64,000 nt of DNA from contig CAZKVJ010000011.1 of NCBI GenBank assembly GCA_964556225.1, forward strand, positions 1 through 64,000. The letters are read 5' to 3'. The translations under genes were made by a program, and so were the position numbers. The first letter of the stretch is position 1, and each line of letters starts with the position of its first letter. The notes beneath the pieces are model-generated. The model was not told where the DNA came from, made no database searches, and saw only the letters and a list, made by a program, of their open reading frames with translations. This document shows positions 40,166 to 49,457 of the stretch, piece after piece. This stretch comes from CAZKVJ01 sp964556225 (lineage in GTDB: Bacteria > Actinomycetota > Acidimicrobiia > Acidimicrobiales > Ilumatobacteraceae).

Positions 40166-40587
40166 GCGGCCGGCGGCTGGCCGGCGTCGTGCAGACGCCG
40201 CAGGTGATGGGGGAGCCGGGCCAGCTGGCGCTGGGTGAGCGGTGGGATCTTGCGCCGCACCGCGATGCCCCGTGCGAGCGGCTGGGCGAGTCCGAAGAGC
40301 ACCAGCCGGCCGAGTGAGCGGGTGAACGGCCCGCTGGAGCCGGGCGAGAACGACAGCCCGAGCGCGCTCGCCGTCTCCGCCAGGTCGAGCTCGTAGCCCT
40401 CGGGGAACGCCCGCAGCCCCGCGTCGAGGCGGCGCAGCAGCCACGTGGCCGTCGGGCCGAGCGTGCCCAGCCAGAACAGCTCGACGTACTCGCTGGCAGG
40501 GTCGTAGCCGATCGCCTCCACGACCGGGTCGATCCACGGTCGCACGACGAGCGTTGCGCTGTCGATCTCGGTGGGGAGCTGGGTCAT
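40162..40587 (-). CDS. Hypothetical actinobacterial protein (141 residues)
   Basis: ATG 40587 follows a very strong GAGGAGG site 6 bases upstream. The product starts MTQLPTEIDSATLVVRPWID and has WLGTLGPTATWLLRRLDAGL, ELDLAETASALGL, a FTRSLGRLVLFGLAQPLA segment and a basic C-terminus ending LPHHLRRLHDAGQPPAA. The pattern of helices with an RKIPPLTQRQLARLP segment suggests a winged-helix or small DNA-binding protein, but I do not recognise the family with confidence. Divergent from sir2 across 82 bases; its stop overlaps the pepA stop. Confidence 0.7.
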   Translation of the reverse strand: MTQLPTEIDSATLVVRPWIDPVVEAIGYDPASEYVELFWLGTLGPTATWLLRRLDAGLRAFPEGYELDLAETASALGLSFSPGSSGPFTRSLGRLVLFGLAQPLARGIAVRRKIPPLTQRQLARLPHHLRRLHDAGQPPAA

Positions 40588-40669
40588 CGGGGCCTCCTCG
40601 GTGCGCGACTGGGTCGTCACCGTCCATGTGTGCACGGGGACCCTGCCGCGGAAGGCCAGAATCGCGGTC

Positions 40670-41428
40670 GTGACGCCACCGCAGGAGCTGTTCGACACCG
40701 TGGCCGACTGGATCGCGGCCGCCGAGCGGGTGACGGTGCTCACGGGCGCAGGGATCTCGACCGACAGCGGCATCCCGGACTTCCGCGGGCCCAACGGCGT
40801 GTGGACCAAGAACCCGGCGGCCGAAAAGGCCTCGACGCTGCAGATCTACCTCGCGGACCCCGAGGTGCGCCGCGCCGCCTGGCAGGCCCGTCTCCACTCC
40901 CCGGCGTGGGAGGCCCGACCGAACGTGGGCCACCGCTGTCTCGTCGAGCTGGAGCGGCGTGGCCAGCTGGTGGCCATGATCACCCAGAACGTCGACGGGC
41001 TCCACCAGGCGGCCGGTCACGACCCGTCGATGGTCGTCGAGGTCCACGGCACGATCCACCACACGCTGTGCTGGGGCTGTGGCGAGCGCCTGCCTATGGC
41101 CGACACCCTCCGTCGGGTGGCCGCCGGCGAGGAGGACCCGCACTGCCGCACCTGCGGGGGGATCCTGAAGAGCGACACCATCAGCTTCGGCCAGGACCTC
41201 GTGCCCGAGGTGATCGGCCGGGCCATGAGTGCCGCGCGCAGCTGCGACCTGTTCCTGGCCGTCGGCTCGACGCTGACCGTCTACCCCGTGGCCGATGCGG
41301 TGCCCAGAGCCGCCGCGGCCGGGGCCAAGGTGGTCATCGTCAACGGTGAGCCCACGGTGATGGACCACTACGCCGACGCCGTGCTGGTCGGCCCGATCGC
41401 CGAGATCCTTCCGGCGATCGTGCGCTGA
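40670..41428 (+). CDS. Sir2-family NAD-dependent protein deacylase
   Basis: A 252-residue sirtuin with GAGISTDSGIPDFRGPNGVW, the TQNVDGLH motif, catalytic histidine in VHGTIHH, zinc cysteines in CWGCG and CRTCGG, and VGSTLTVYPVA. It removes acyl groups from protein lysines using NAD+. GTG 40670 places the start directly before the first helix; an AGAAT box ends 7 bases before it, although the first base of the hexamer is C. The longer frame from 40571 crosses the divergent promoter and is rejected. Confidence 0.92.
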   Translation: MTPPQELFDTVADWIAAAERVTVLTGAGISTDSGIPDFRGPNGVWTKNPAAEKASTLQIYLADPEVRRAAWQARLHSPAWEARPNVGHRCLVELERRGQLVAMITQNVDGLHQAAGHDPSMVVEVHGTIHHTLCWGCGERLPMADTLRRVAAGEEDPHCRTCGGILKSDTISFGQDLVPEVIGRAMSAARSCDLFLAVGSTLTVYPVADAVPRAAAAGAKVVIVNGEPTVMDHYADAVLVGPIAEILPAIVR

Positions 41429-41462
41429 TCCGGACGCAGGGATCGGGGTGGGCGCAAACCCG

Positions 41463-41478
41463 ACCAAGTTGGTAAAGT
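41463..41478 (+). promoter_or_regulatory. Palindrome ACCAAGTTGGT joined to the moeB-like -10 box
   Basis: ACCAA-G-TTGGT (41463-41473) shares its last T with TAAAGT (41473-41478), the -10 box 8 bases before ATG 41487. The region is unusually AT-rich for this genome. An operator for a sulfur- or iron-sulfur-responsive Rrf2/IscR-type repressor is a reasonable guess, as the gene moves sulfur. Confidence 0.45.
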
Positions 41479-41486
41479 ATTGACCC

Positions 41487-42653
<1,167 letters not shown>

Positions 42654-42672
42654 GCCCCGCACCCCGGAGCGC

Positions 42673-43590
42673 CTAGGACGGCGCCGTCTCCAGCTCCTCG
42701 GCCGTCGGGAGGGTGTCGCGCTCCTGGGCGATCACGCCGGCCAGCACGAGCGCCGTGCCGACCAGGTCGCCCGCCGTCGGGGTCTGGGCCAGCGCGATCC
42801 ATCCGATCGCGAGCGCAGTGACGGGGAGCAGCGCCAGCAGCACGCTGAACCGGCGCACAGGGATCCGTCGCATCACGTGCTGGTCGATGCCGTAGCCGAT
42901 GGCGTTCGAGAACACCCCGACCAGCAGGCACGCCGCCAGCAGTGTGGGTGACGACCAGGCCGGGCCGCTGCCCGGCAGACCGATCGGCGCCACGACGACG
43001 GCACCGATGGCCAGTCCCACGCCCAGCCCGGCCACGCCCCGGTCGAGCTGGGCGACCCTCGACCCGATCACGATGTAGGCCGCCCACATCGCCGAGGCGA
43101 GGAAGATGAACAGCAGCCCGAGCGGCTCGCCGCCGAGGTTCAGCCCGGACAGCACGAGCACCCCGGTCGCGGCCAGCCCGAGCGCCACCGCGTTGCGCCG
43201 CGACCGGGTGCGGGCGGCGGCGACGGCCACCGGTCCGATGAACTCGATGGCCACCCCGGTGCCGAGGGGCAGGCGGTCGATCGCGAGGTAGAAGAACGTG
43301 TTCATCAGCGCCGTCGCCGTCCCGAACAACCCGGCGGCGACCAGCTCGGGTCGGGTCCAGCGTCCGCCGTGGCGCAGATGACGCCACGACACCGCCAGCA
43401 GCACCAGCGCTGCACCGACCACCCGTAGCCAGGCGACCGAGGCCGGGGCGATCTCGTCGAACAGGTTGACGGCGATGACCGCGCCGACGTACTGCGACAC
43501 CGCCGACAGCACGAACAGCGCCTCCGGAGAGGCGCTGTCGAGGAACCGGCTGACGGGCCCGGTGCCGGGCTGGCGGGCCGCGGTGCTCAC
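42673..43590 (-). CDS. EamA/RhtA-type drug/metabolite transporter
   Basis: A 305-residue protein with ten predicted helices in two EamA repeats. FYLAIDRLPLGTGVAIEFIGPVAVAA (the IDRLPLGTGVAIEF part) is characteristic of the RhtA threonine/homoserine exporter branch, and SVLLALLPVTALAIGWIALAQTPT is the second-repeat counterpart. Amino-acid export is likely, but the substrate is not certain. TACCGT (complement of 43599-43604) precedes GTG 43590 by 8 bases. Confidence 0.85.
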   Translation of the reverse strand: MSTAARQPGTGPVSRFLDSASPEALFVLSAVSQYVGAVIAVNLFDEIAPASVAWLRVVGAALVLLAVSWRHLRHGGRWTRPELVAAGLFGTATALMNTFFYLAIDRLPLGTGVAIEFIGPVAVAAARTRSRRNAVALGLAATGVLVLSGLNLGGEPLGLLFIFLASAMWAAYIVIGSRVAQLDRGVAGLGVGLAIGAVVVAPIGLPGSGPAWSSPTLLAACLLVGVFSNAIGYGIDQHVMRRIPVRRFSVLLALLPVTALAIGWIALAQTPTAGDLVGTALVLAGVIAQERDTLPTAEELETAPS

Positions 43591-43615
43591 CGCGGGCGAC
43601 GGTAGTGCGAGGCCG

Positions 43616-44218
43616 TCAGCCTTCCGGCACGAGCACGCCGTCGATGACGTGGATCACGCCGTTGGTCGCCATGACGTCGCTCTGGACGATCTCGACGCCG
43701 TTGACGAACTTCTTGCCGCCTTCCTCGGTGATCGTGATCGAGGCCCCGTTGAGCGTCTCGTACTCGCCCGGCACGAGGTCGGCAGCCAAGAGCTCGTCGG
43801 CCACGACGTGGTAGGTGAGCACGGCCGCCAGCAGCTCGTCGTCGGTGTTGACCGCGGTCCACACGTCGGGTGCCGCCTCGGCCACCCGGGCGAACGCCGA
43901 GTCGAGGGGAGCGAACACCGTGAACGGCCCGTCGGCGCGCACCGCCTGCACCAGGTCGGCCTTCACGAGCAGGCCTGCCAGCGTGGTGAACACGTGGGCG
44001 GTGAGCGCCTGGCCGACGATGTCGCCTTCGGGCGGTACGTACTCGCCGAGCGTCGTGTCGGGGGCGTCGGACGTGTCCGGCGGCGCCGCGGTGTCGGTGA
44101 CGTCCGTGGCGGGTGCTGCAGAGACGACCTGCTCGGTGTCCTCGCCACAGGCGGCCGCCAACAGCGACGTCATCGCTGCCATCGCCACCACCGCCAGCTT
44201 GGGTGAACGAGTGTTCAC
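43616..44218 (-). CDS. Fasciclin (FAS1) domain lipoprotein
   Basis: A 200-residue protein with a lipoprotein signal (LLAAAC box at about residue 24), an acidic Thr/Asp/Pro linker, and one FAS1 domain: GPFTVFAPLDSAFARV, LTYHVVADELL, ASITITEEGG and the C-terminal TNGVIHVIDGVLVP. FAS1 domains mediate cell-surface adhesion, as in mycobacterial MPT70/MPT83. GTG 44218 follows AGGAGA, with TAGGTT further upstream as a likely promoter. Three FAS1 hallmarks make the family call secure; partner unknown. Confidence 0.88.
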   Translation of the reverse strand: MNTRSPKLAVVAMAAMTSLLAAACGEDTEQVVSAAPATDVTDTAAPPDTSDAPDTTLGEYVPPEGDIVGQALTAHVFTTLAGLLVKADLVQAVRADGPFTVFAPLDSAFARVAEAAPDVWTAVNTDDELLAAVLTYHVVADELLAADLVPGEYETLNGASITITEEGGKKFVNGVEIVQSDVMATNGVIHVIDGVLVPEG

Positions 44219-44357
44219 GAGGTCTCCTCTCAACAGCACCGGACCCAGCACCAGTCGGGCCAAACCTACGGAGCGGGCGGCCCGGCGCCCTAGGGCCAAG
44301 AGTCCCGGCCGGTCGGGACCCCCGACCCCGGACCTGCGGATGGGCAAGGATGCAGCC

Positions 44358-44741
44358 ATGGCCCGAGAGCTGCGACCAGCGTCGATCGCCCCACCGGCCG
44401 CCGAGTACGCCCACGCCGTGCTCGTCGACTCACCCGCCCGGTGGCTCCACACCAGCGGCGTGGTGCCGATCCGCCCGGACGGCAGCGTGCCCGCCACGCT
44501 CGAGGAGCAGGCGGAGGTGGTGTGGGCAAACCTCCTGGCGATCCTGGCCGAGGCCGGCTGGCGGCCGTCGCACGTGGTGTCGGTGACCACCTATGTGGTG
44601 GTGGGCGAGCCGCTGGCACCGGTGATGGCCGCCCGCGACCGGGCGCTGGGCGGGCACCGAGCGGCGTCCACGCTGGTCACGGTGCCGGCGCTCGCCCGCC
44701 CGGAGTGGCGCATGGAGATCGCCCTGGTGGCCGCCGGCTGA
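44358..44741 (+). CDS. RidA/YjgF-family protein
   Basis: A 127-residue protein with the RidA fold: AVLVDSPARWLHTSGVVPI, LEEQAEVVWANLLAILAEAGW, SHVVSVTTYVV and a C-terminal ASTLVTVPALARPEWRMEIALVA, in which the arginine near LARPEWRMEIE-type ends replaces the usual RxxxxxG context. RidA proteins hydrolyse reactive enamine/imine intermediates from amino-acid enzymes; whether the catalytic arginine is in the archetypal position is unclear, so it may be a non-archetypal Rid. ATG 44358 has AGGA upstream. The mutase gene follows with its own promoter. Confidence 0.82.
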   Translation: MARELRPASIAPPAAEYAHAVLVDSPARWLHTSGVVPIRPDGSVPATLEEQAEVVWANLLAILAEAGWRPSHVVSVTTYVVVGEPLAPVMAARDRALGGHRAASTLVTVPALARPEWRMEIALVAAG

Positions 44742-44788
44742 CCCTGGCGGCCTGTGACCGCATGCGAGCGGCCGCGTACGCTCCACCC

Positions 44789-46366
44789 ATGGCCGACACC
44801 GACAAGCGCACCGACTCCGGCATCGTGGTCAAGCCCCTCTACACGGCCGACGACCTCGCCGGGTGGGACCCGGCCGAGCAGCTCGGCACGCCCGGCCAGC
44901 CGCCGTACACCCGTGGCGTCTACCCCAGCATGTACCGGGGCCGGCTGTGGACGATGCGCCAGTACGCCGGGTTCGGCACCGCCGAGTCCACCAACGAGCG
45001 GTTCAAGTTCCTGCTGGCCGCCGGCCAGACCGGCCTGTCGTGCGCGTTCGACCTGCCCACCCAGATGGGCTACGACAGCGACCACCCGCGGGCCGAGGGC
45101 GAGGTCGGCAAGGTCGGCGTGGCGATCGACTCCATCGCCGACATGCGCCTGCTGCTGAAGGACCTGCCCCTCGACCAGGTCACCACGTCCATGACGATCA
45201 ACTCCACGGCCGCGATCTTGCTGCTGCTCTACGAGCTGGTCGCCGAGGAGCAAGGCGTGCCGGCGGCGGCCATCTCCGGCACCATCCAGAACGACCTGCT
45301 GAAGGAGTACATCGCGCGGGGCACCTACGTGTACCCGCCGCGTCCGTCGATGCGCATCATCACCGACATCTTCGCGTACTGCGCCGCCAACGTCCCGAAG
45401 TGGAACACCATCTCCATCTCCGGCTACCACATCCGCGAGGCCGGCTCCACGGCGGTGCAGGAGATCGCCTTCACGCTCGCCAACGCCATCGCCTACGTGC
45501 AGGCCGCCATCGACGCCGGCATGGCGGTGGACGACTTCGCACCCCGGCTCAGCTTCTTCTGGAACGGCCACAACAACTTCTTCGAGGAGGTGGCGAAGTA
45601 CCGGGCCGCCCGGCGCATGTGGCACCGCATCATGACCGAGCGGTTCGGGGCCCAGAAGGAGGCGTCGAAGCTGCTGCGGTTCCACACCCAGACCGGTGGC
45701 TCCACCCTTACCGCCCAGCAGCCGCTGAACAACGTGGTGCGGGTGGCGATGCAGTCGATGGCCGCCGTGCTCGGTGGCACGCAGAGCCTGCACACCAACG
45801 GCTACGACGAAGCGCTCGGGCTCCCCACCGAGGAGGCGGCCCGGATCGCGCTGCGCACGCAGCAGATCATCGGCTACGAGAGCGGGGTGGTCGACACGCC
45901 CGACCCGCTCGCCGGCTCGTACTTCGTGGAGTCGCTCACCGACGAGGTCGAGCGCCTCGCCTGGGAGTACATCGAGCGCATCGACGAGATGGGCGGGGCG
46001 GTGGCCGCCATCGAGGCCGGGTTCCAACAGCTGGAGATCGAGCAGGCCGCGTACGAGTACGCCAAGTCCATCGACGACGGCGAGCGGGTGATCGTCGGTG
46101 TGAACCGCTTCACCGTCGACGACGAGCCCGAGCCGCCGGTGCTGGTGGTCGATCCCGCGCTCGAGCGGGGTCAGGTCGAGCGCCTGACCCGCTTCAAGGC
46201 CGACCGCGACCGGGCCGCCGTGGCCGCCCGCCTCGACGACCTGCAGGCGGCGGCCCGCGGCACCCAGAACCTGCTGCCGGTGATGAAGGAGGCGCTGCGG
46301 GCGAACGCCACGCTGGGCGAGGTCAGCGACGCCCTGCGCGAGGTCTTCGGCGTCTACCAGCCCTGA
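44789..46366 (+). CDS. Methylmalonyl-CoA mutase family large subunit, no B12-binding domain
   Basis: A 525-residue TIM-barrel subunit. It has YRGRLWTMRQYAGFGTAESTNER, LSCAFDLPTQMGYDSDHP, ISISGYHIREAG, FFWNGHNNFFEEVAKYRAARRMW, HTQTGGSTLTAQQPLNN and SLHTNGYDEALGLPTEEAAR in order. It stops after the barrel, so the C-terminal B12-binding domain must come from a separate small subunit not in the window, as in archaeal-type mutases. The LPTQMGYDSDHP and WNTISISGYHIREAG details also occur in isobutyryl-CoA mutase, so the acyl-CoA substrate is uncertain. TACGCT at 44777-44782 precedes ATG 44789 by 6 bases. The adenosyltransferase at 38140 would supply its cofactor. Confidence 0.9.
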   Translation: MADTDKRTDSGIVVKPLYTADDLAGWDPAEQLGTPGQPPYTRGVYPSMYRGRLWTMRQYAGFGTAESTNERFKFLLAAGQTGLSCAFDLPTQMGYDSDHPRAEGEVGKVGVAIDSIADMRLLLKDLPLDQVTTSMTINSTAAILLLLYELVAEEQGVPAAAISGTIQNDLLKEYIARGTYVYPPRPSMRIITDIFAYCAANVPKWNTISISGYHIREAGSTAVQEIAFTLANAIAYVQAAIDAGMAVDDFAPRLSFFWNGHNNFFEEVAKYRAARRMWHRIMTERFGAQKEASKLLRFHTQTGGSTLTAQQPLNNVVRVAMQSMAAVLGGTQSLHTNGYDEALGLPTEEAARIALRTQQIIGYESGVVDTPDPLAGSYFVESLTDEVERLAWEYIERIDEMGGAVAAIEAGFQQLEIEQAAYEYAKSIDDGERVIVGVNRFTVDDEPEPPVLVVDPALERGQVERLTRFKADRDRAAVAARLDDLQAAARGTQNLLPVMKEALRANATLGEVSDALREVFGVYQP

Positions 46367-46379
46367 CTCCCGTGCTTCA

Positions 46380-46414
46380 GTGCGATTCCACGCGCTGTCG
46401 ACGTGGAATCGCAC
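46380..46414. terminator. 13-bp-arm palindrome between convergent genes
   Basis: GTGCGATTCCACG (46380-46392) and its exact complement (46402-46414) enclose a nine-base loop, followed by CGCAAAACGG. It lies between the convergent ends of the mutase and nitroreductase genes, and is related in sequence (GATTCCA core) to the element at 52191-52236. Likely bidirectional terminator. Confidence 0.6.
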
Positions 46415-46432
46415 GCAAAACGGCCCCGGGGG

Positions 46433-47008
46433 CTACTCGACTCGGGCGAGGGTGACCGGCGGCCGCTCCGGCACCGGCACCTGCCCGGCTGGCCAGCCGA
46501 GGTAGACCAGGGCCACGACCGTGGTGCCGGCCTCGAACCCGCACAGCTCGACGACGGGTTCGTTGGCACCCTTCGGACAGCTCGACCAGTAGCTGGCCAG
46601 CCCGGCCGCGGTCGCGCCGAGGAGCAGGTTCTGGATGCCGGCGGCGGTGGCATCGCGGTTCTCGACGGTGCGCAGCTCGCTGTCGCCGGGTGCCGACCCC
46701 ACCACCAGCATCGCCGGCGCCCGCAGGTACTTGGTACGGGTCTTGGCGACCTTGCCCGGATCGTCGCCCCGGGCCGTCATGGCGTCGGCGGCGATGCTGC
46801 CCAGGCGCTCGCGACCGGTGCCCGTGACGAGCGCGAACTGCCACGGCCACGTTCGCTTGTGGCACGGTGCCCAGGTCGCGAGCTCGCACAGGGTCTCGAC
46901 GAGCTCCACGGGGATCTCGCGATCGTGATCCATCAGCAGGTTCGTGCGCCGCCGGCGCACGAGGTGGGCGAGGCGGTCGAGCTCGGCCGGCACCGGATCA
47001 GTTGGCAT
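46433..47008 (-). CDS. Nitroreductase-family flavoprotein
   Basis: A 191-residue FMN-binding nitroreductase: RRRRTNLLMDHDREIP at the FMN N-terminal loop, ATWAPCHKRTWPWQFALVTG, ENRDATAAGIQNLLLGATAAGLASYW (central helix) and VVALVYLGWPAG. Such NAD(P)H enzymes reduce nitro compounds or quinones. ATG 47008 lies inside the end of dapD (11-base overlap), so it is the third gene of the lysS-dapD transcript. No link to lysine is evident. Confidence 0.85.
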   Translation of the reverse strand: MPTDPVPAELDRLAHLVRRRRTNLLMDHDREIPVELVETLCELATWAPCHKRTWPWQFALVTGTGRERLGSIAADAMTARGDDPGKVAKTRTKYLRAPAMLVVGSAPGDSELRTVENRDATAAGIQNLLLGATAAGLASYWSSCPKGANEPVVELCGFEAGTTVVALVYLGWPAGQVPVPERPPVTLARVE

Positions 47009-47915
47009 GGAGCGCCTCGTTGAGCCCACCCCAGGTTCCCGAACGGGTCACCGCCTCCACCGCGCCAGTCTGGCTGTGCCGGCGGAACAGCATCCCGTGG
47101 GCGCCCGAGAGCGCCCGGGCCTTAACCACCGAGTCGTCCGGCAGGCGCACCAGGGTGCCGGCGGTCAGGTACAGCCCGGCCTCCACGACACAGTCGTCAC
47201 CGAGGCTGATGCCGACCCCGCTGTTGGCGCCGAGCAGGCACCGCTCGCCGATGGTGATCATCTCCTTGCCGCCGCCGGACAGCGTGCCCATGATCGAGGC
47301 GCCGCCGCCGACGTCCGTCCCGTCGCCCACGAGGACACCGGAGCTGATCCGTCCCTCGACCATCGACGCGCCGAGCGTGCCGGCGTTGAAGTTGCAGAAC
47401 CCCTCGTGCATGACGGTCGTCCCCACCGCCAGGTGGGCGCCGAGGCGGACCCGGTTGGCGTCGGCGATGCGCACGCCGGCGGGGATGACGTAGTCGGTCA
47501 TGCGGGGGAACTTGTCGAGACCGTGCACGGTCAGCAGCCGGCCGCTGCGCCGCTCGGTCCACTGGATCCGCTCGATGTGCTGGGGGAGCACCGGCCCGAG
47601 GTTGGTCCAGGCCACCGTCGTCAGGAGCCCGAAGACGTCGTCCAGGTTGACGGCGCGCGGCTTCACCAGCCGGTGCGACAAGAGGTGGAGGCGGAGGTAG
47701 ACGTCACTCGCGCTGGTCGGCGGGGCGTCGGTGTCGATGAGCAGGGCCACGGGCTCCACGATCGACTCGGGCGCTCCCCCCTTCTTGGCCGCCGCGACGT
47801 ACTTCTTCGAGCGGATCCGGGTCGGGACGCCCAACCCCAGTTCGCGGTACCACGTGTCGAGGACGGTGCCGTCCTCGGCCACGGTCGCCAGGCCGAACCC
47901 CCAGGCAGCAGGCAT
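46998..47915 (-). CDS. dapD: 2,3,4,5-tetrahydropyridine-2,6-dicarboxylate N-succinyltransferase, actinobacterial type
   Basis: A 305-residue DapD with a left-handed beta-helix of hexapeptide repeats in the middle (RMTDYVIPAGVRIADANRVRLG, GTTVMHEGFCNFNAGTLGASMVEG, split: MVEGRISSGVLVGDGTDVGGG) and a globular N-terminal part typical of the mycobacterial enzyme. It adds succinyl-CoA to tetrahydrodipicolinate in the lysine/diaminopimelate pathway. ATG 47915 is one base after the lysS stop, so both are on one mRNA. Confidence 0.92.
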   Translation of the reverse strand: MPAAWGFGLATVAEDGTVLDTWYRELGLGVPTRIRSKKYVAAAKKGGAPESIVEPVALLIDTDAPPTSASDVYLRLHLLSHRLVKPRAVNLDDVFGLLTTVAWTNLGPVLPQHIERIQWTERRSGRLLTVHGLDKFPRMTDYVIPAGVRIADANRVRLGAHLAVGTTVMHEGFCNFNAGTLGASMVEGRISSGVLVGDGTDVGGGASIMGTLSGGGKEMITIGERCLLGANSGVGISLGDDCVVEAGLYLTAGTLVRLPDDSVVKARALSGAHGMLFRRHSQTGAVEAVTRSGTWGGLNEALHAN

Positions 47916-47916
47916 G

Positions 47917-49398
47917 TCAGAACACCTCCGGTCGCAAGGTGGGGAACAGGATCACGTCCTTGATGCTGTGCACCCCGGTGAGGAGCATGGTCACCCGGTC
48001 CATGCCGATGCCGAGCCCCCCGGTCGGGGGCATCCCGTACTCCAGTGCCCGAAGGTAGTCCTCGTCGACGGTGCCGGCGCTCAGGTCGCCGGCCGCCTTG
48101 AGCGCCTGCTCCTCCTCGAAGCGGGCCCGCTGCTCAACCGGGTCGTTCAGCTCGCTGTAGCCGTTGGCCAGCTCGCGCCGGCCGACGTAGAGCTCGAAGC
48201 GCTCCGTCAGGAAGGGGTCGTGCCGGTCGACCCGGGCCAGCGGCGAGATGTCGGTGGGGTGGCCGGTGACGAACGTGGGACGCACCAGATGCTGCTCGGC
48301 GACGGCTTCGAACACCTCCTCGATGAGCTTGCCGGCGGTCCACCAGTACTCGGTGGCGATGCCGTGCTCGTGGGCGAGCGAGCGCAGGCGCTCGATCGGC
48401 TGCGACGGGTGGACCTCGAAGCCGACGGCCTCGGAGATGAGGTCGATCATCCGGGCTCGGGTCCACGGCTCGGCCAGGTCGACCTCCGACTCGTCGACCG
48501 TGACGACCGTGGTTCCGAGCGCGTCGCGTGCCGCCTGGACGATCAGCTCCTCGGTGATCGCCATCATCTCCGTGTAGTCGGCGAACGCCTGGTAGAGCTC
48601 CATCATCGTGAACTCGGGGTTGTGGCGGGTGGAGATGCCCTCGTTGCGGAACACCCGCCCGATCTCGAACACCCGCTCCATGCCGCCGACGATCAGGCGC
48701 TTCAGGTGCAGCTCGAGCGCGATCCGCAGGTACAGCGGCATGTCGAGCGCGTTGTGGTGGGTGAGGAACGGCCGGGCGTGGGCGCCGCCCGCCTCGACGT
48801 GCAGCACCGGGGTCTCCACCTCGACGAACCCGTGGCGGTCGAGGGTGCGCCGGAAGCTGGCGATGACGGCATGACGGACCTGGAACACCCGCCGGGCGTC
48901 GTCGTTCATCACCAGGTCGGCGTAGCGCTGCCGGAACCGGGTGTCGACGTCGGTGATGCCGTGCCACTTGTCCGGGAGGGGTCGCACCGCCTTGGCCAGC
49001 AGCTCGATCCGGCGAACCTTCACGGACAGCTCGCCCCGGCGGGTGACCATCACCGTGCCGTGGACGCCGACCCAGTCGCCGAGGTCGAGCGACTCGACGA
49101 ACGCGAAGGTCTCGTCGCCGGTGACCGCTTTCGACACGAACAGCTGCAGCTCGTCGGAGCGGTCGCGCAGGGTGAGGAACACCAGCTTGCCCTGCACCCG
49201 CTTCAGCATCACCCGCCCGGCGACGGCGACCTCGGCGTCGGTCTCGGTGCCCGCCTCGAGCGTGCCGTGCTCGGCCCGCACCTCGGCGAGGGTGTGCGAC
49301 CGGTCGAACCGGTAGGGGTAGGGGTCGGTCCCGGCCGAGCGCAGCTCCTCGAGCTGGGCCAGCCGGCGGGCCTTCTCCGCCGCCAAGGGGCTGCTCAC
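47917..49398 (-). CDS. lysS: Lysyl-tRNA synthetase, class II
   Basis: A 493-residue class II LysRS: an OB-fold anticodon domain (about 50-150, VAVAGRVMLKRVQGKLVF, LSVKVRRIELL), motif 2 FRNEGISTRHNPEFTMMELYQAF (FRNEG is key), and motif 3 GLGIGMDRVTMLLTG. It charges tRNA-Lys. GTG 49398 is chosen because TACCGT (complement of 49408-49413) ends 9 bases upstream; the longer Pro/Arg-rich extension to 49536 overlaps the divergent gene and is rejected. It heads the lysS-dapD-nitroreductase operon, linking lysine supply and use. Confidence 0.95.
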   Translation of the reverse strand: MSSPLAAEKARRLAQLEELRSAGTDPYPYRFDRSHTLAEVRAEHGTLEAGTETDAEVAVAGRVMLKRVQGKLVFLTLRDRSDELQLFVSKAVTGDETFAFVESLDLGDWVGVHGTVMVTRRGELSVKVRRIELLAKAVRPLPDKWHGITDVDTRFRQRYADLVMNDDARRVFQVRHAVIASFRRTLDRHGFVEVETPVLHVEAGGAHARPFLTHHNALDMPLYLRIALELHLKRLIVGGMERVFEIGRVFRNEGISTRHNPEFTMMELYQAFADYTEMMAITEELIVQAARDALGTTVVTVDESEVDLAEPWTRARMIDLISEAVGFEVHPSQPIERLRSLAHEHGIATEYWWTAGKLIEEVFEAVAEQHLVRPTFVTGHPTDISPLARVDRHDPFLTERFELYVGRRELANGYSELNDPVEQRARFEEEQALKAAGDLSAGTVDEDYLRALEYGMPPTGGLGIGMDRVTMLLTGVHSIKDVILFPTLRPEVF

Positions 49399-49457
49399 GA
49401 GTCGTTCACGGTACCGCGGCGGCGATCCCTGGCGCGAGCCCGTTACCGTGGGAGCAC
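49399..49457. promoter_or_regulatory. Divergent leaderless promoters of lysS and the M15 peptidase
   Basis: Both strands carry TACCGT: complement of 49408-49413, 9 bases before lysS, and 49444-49449, 8 bases before ATG 49458. The gap is 59 bases with no further structure seen. Confidence 0.6.
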
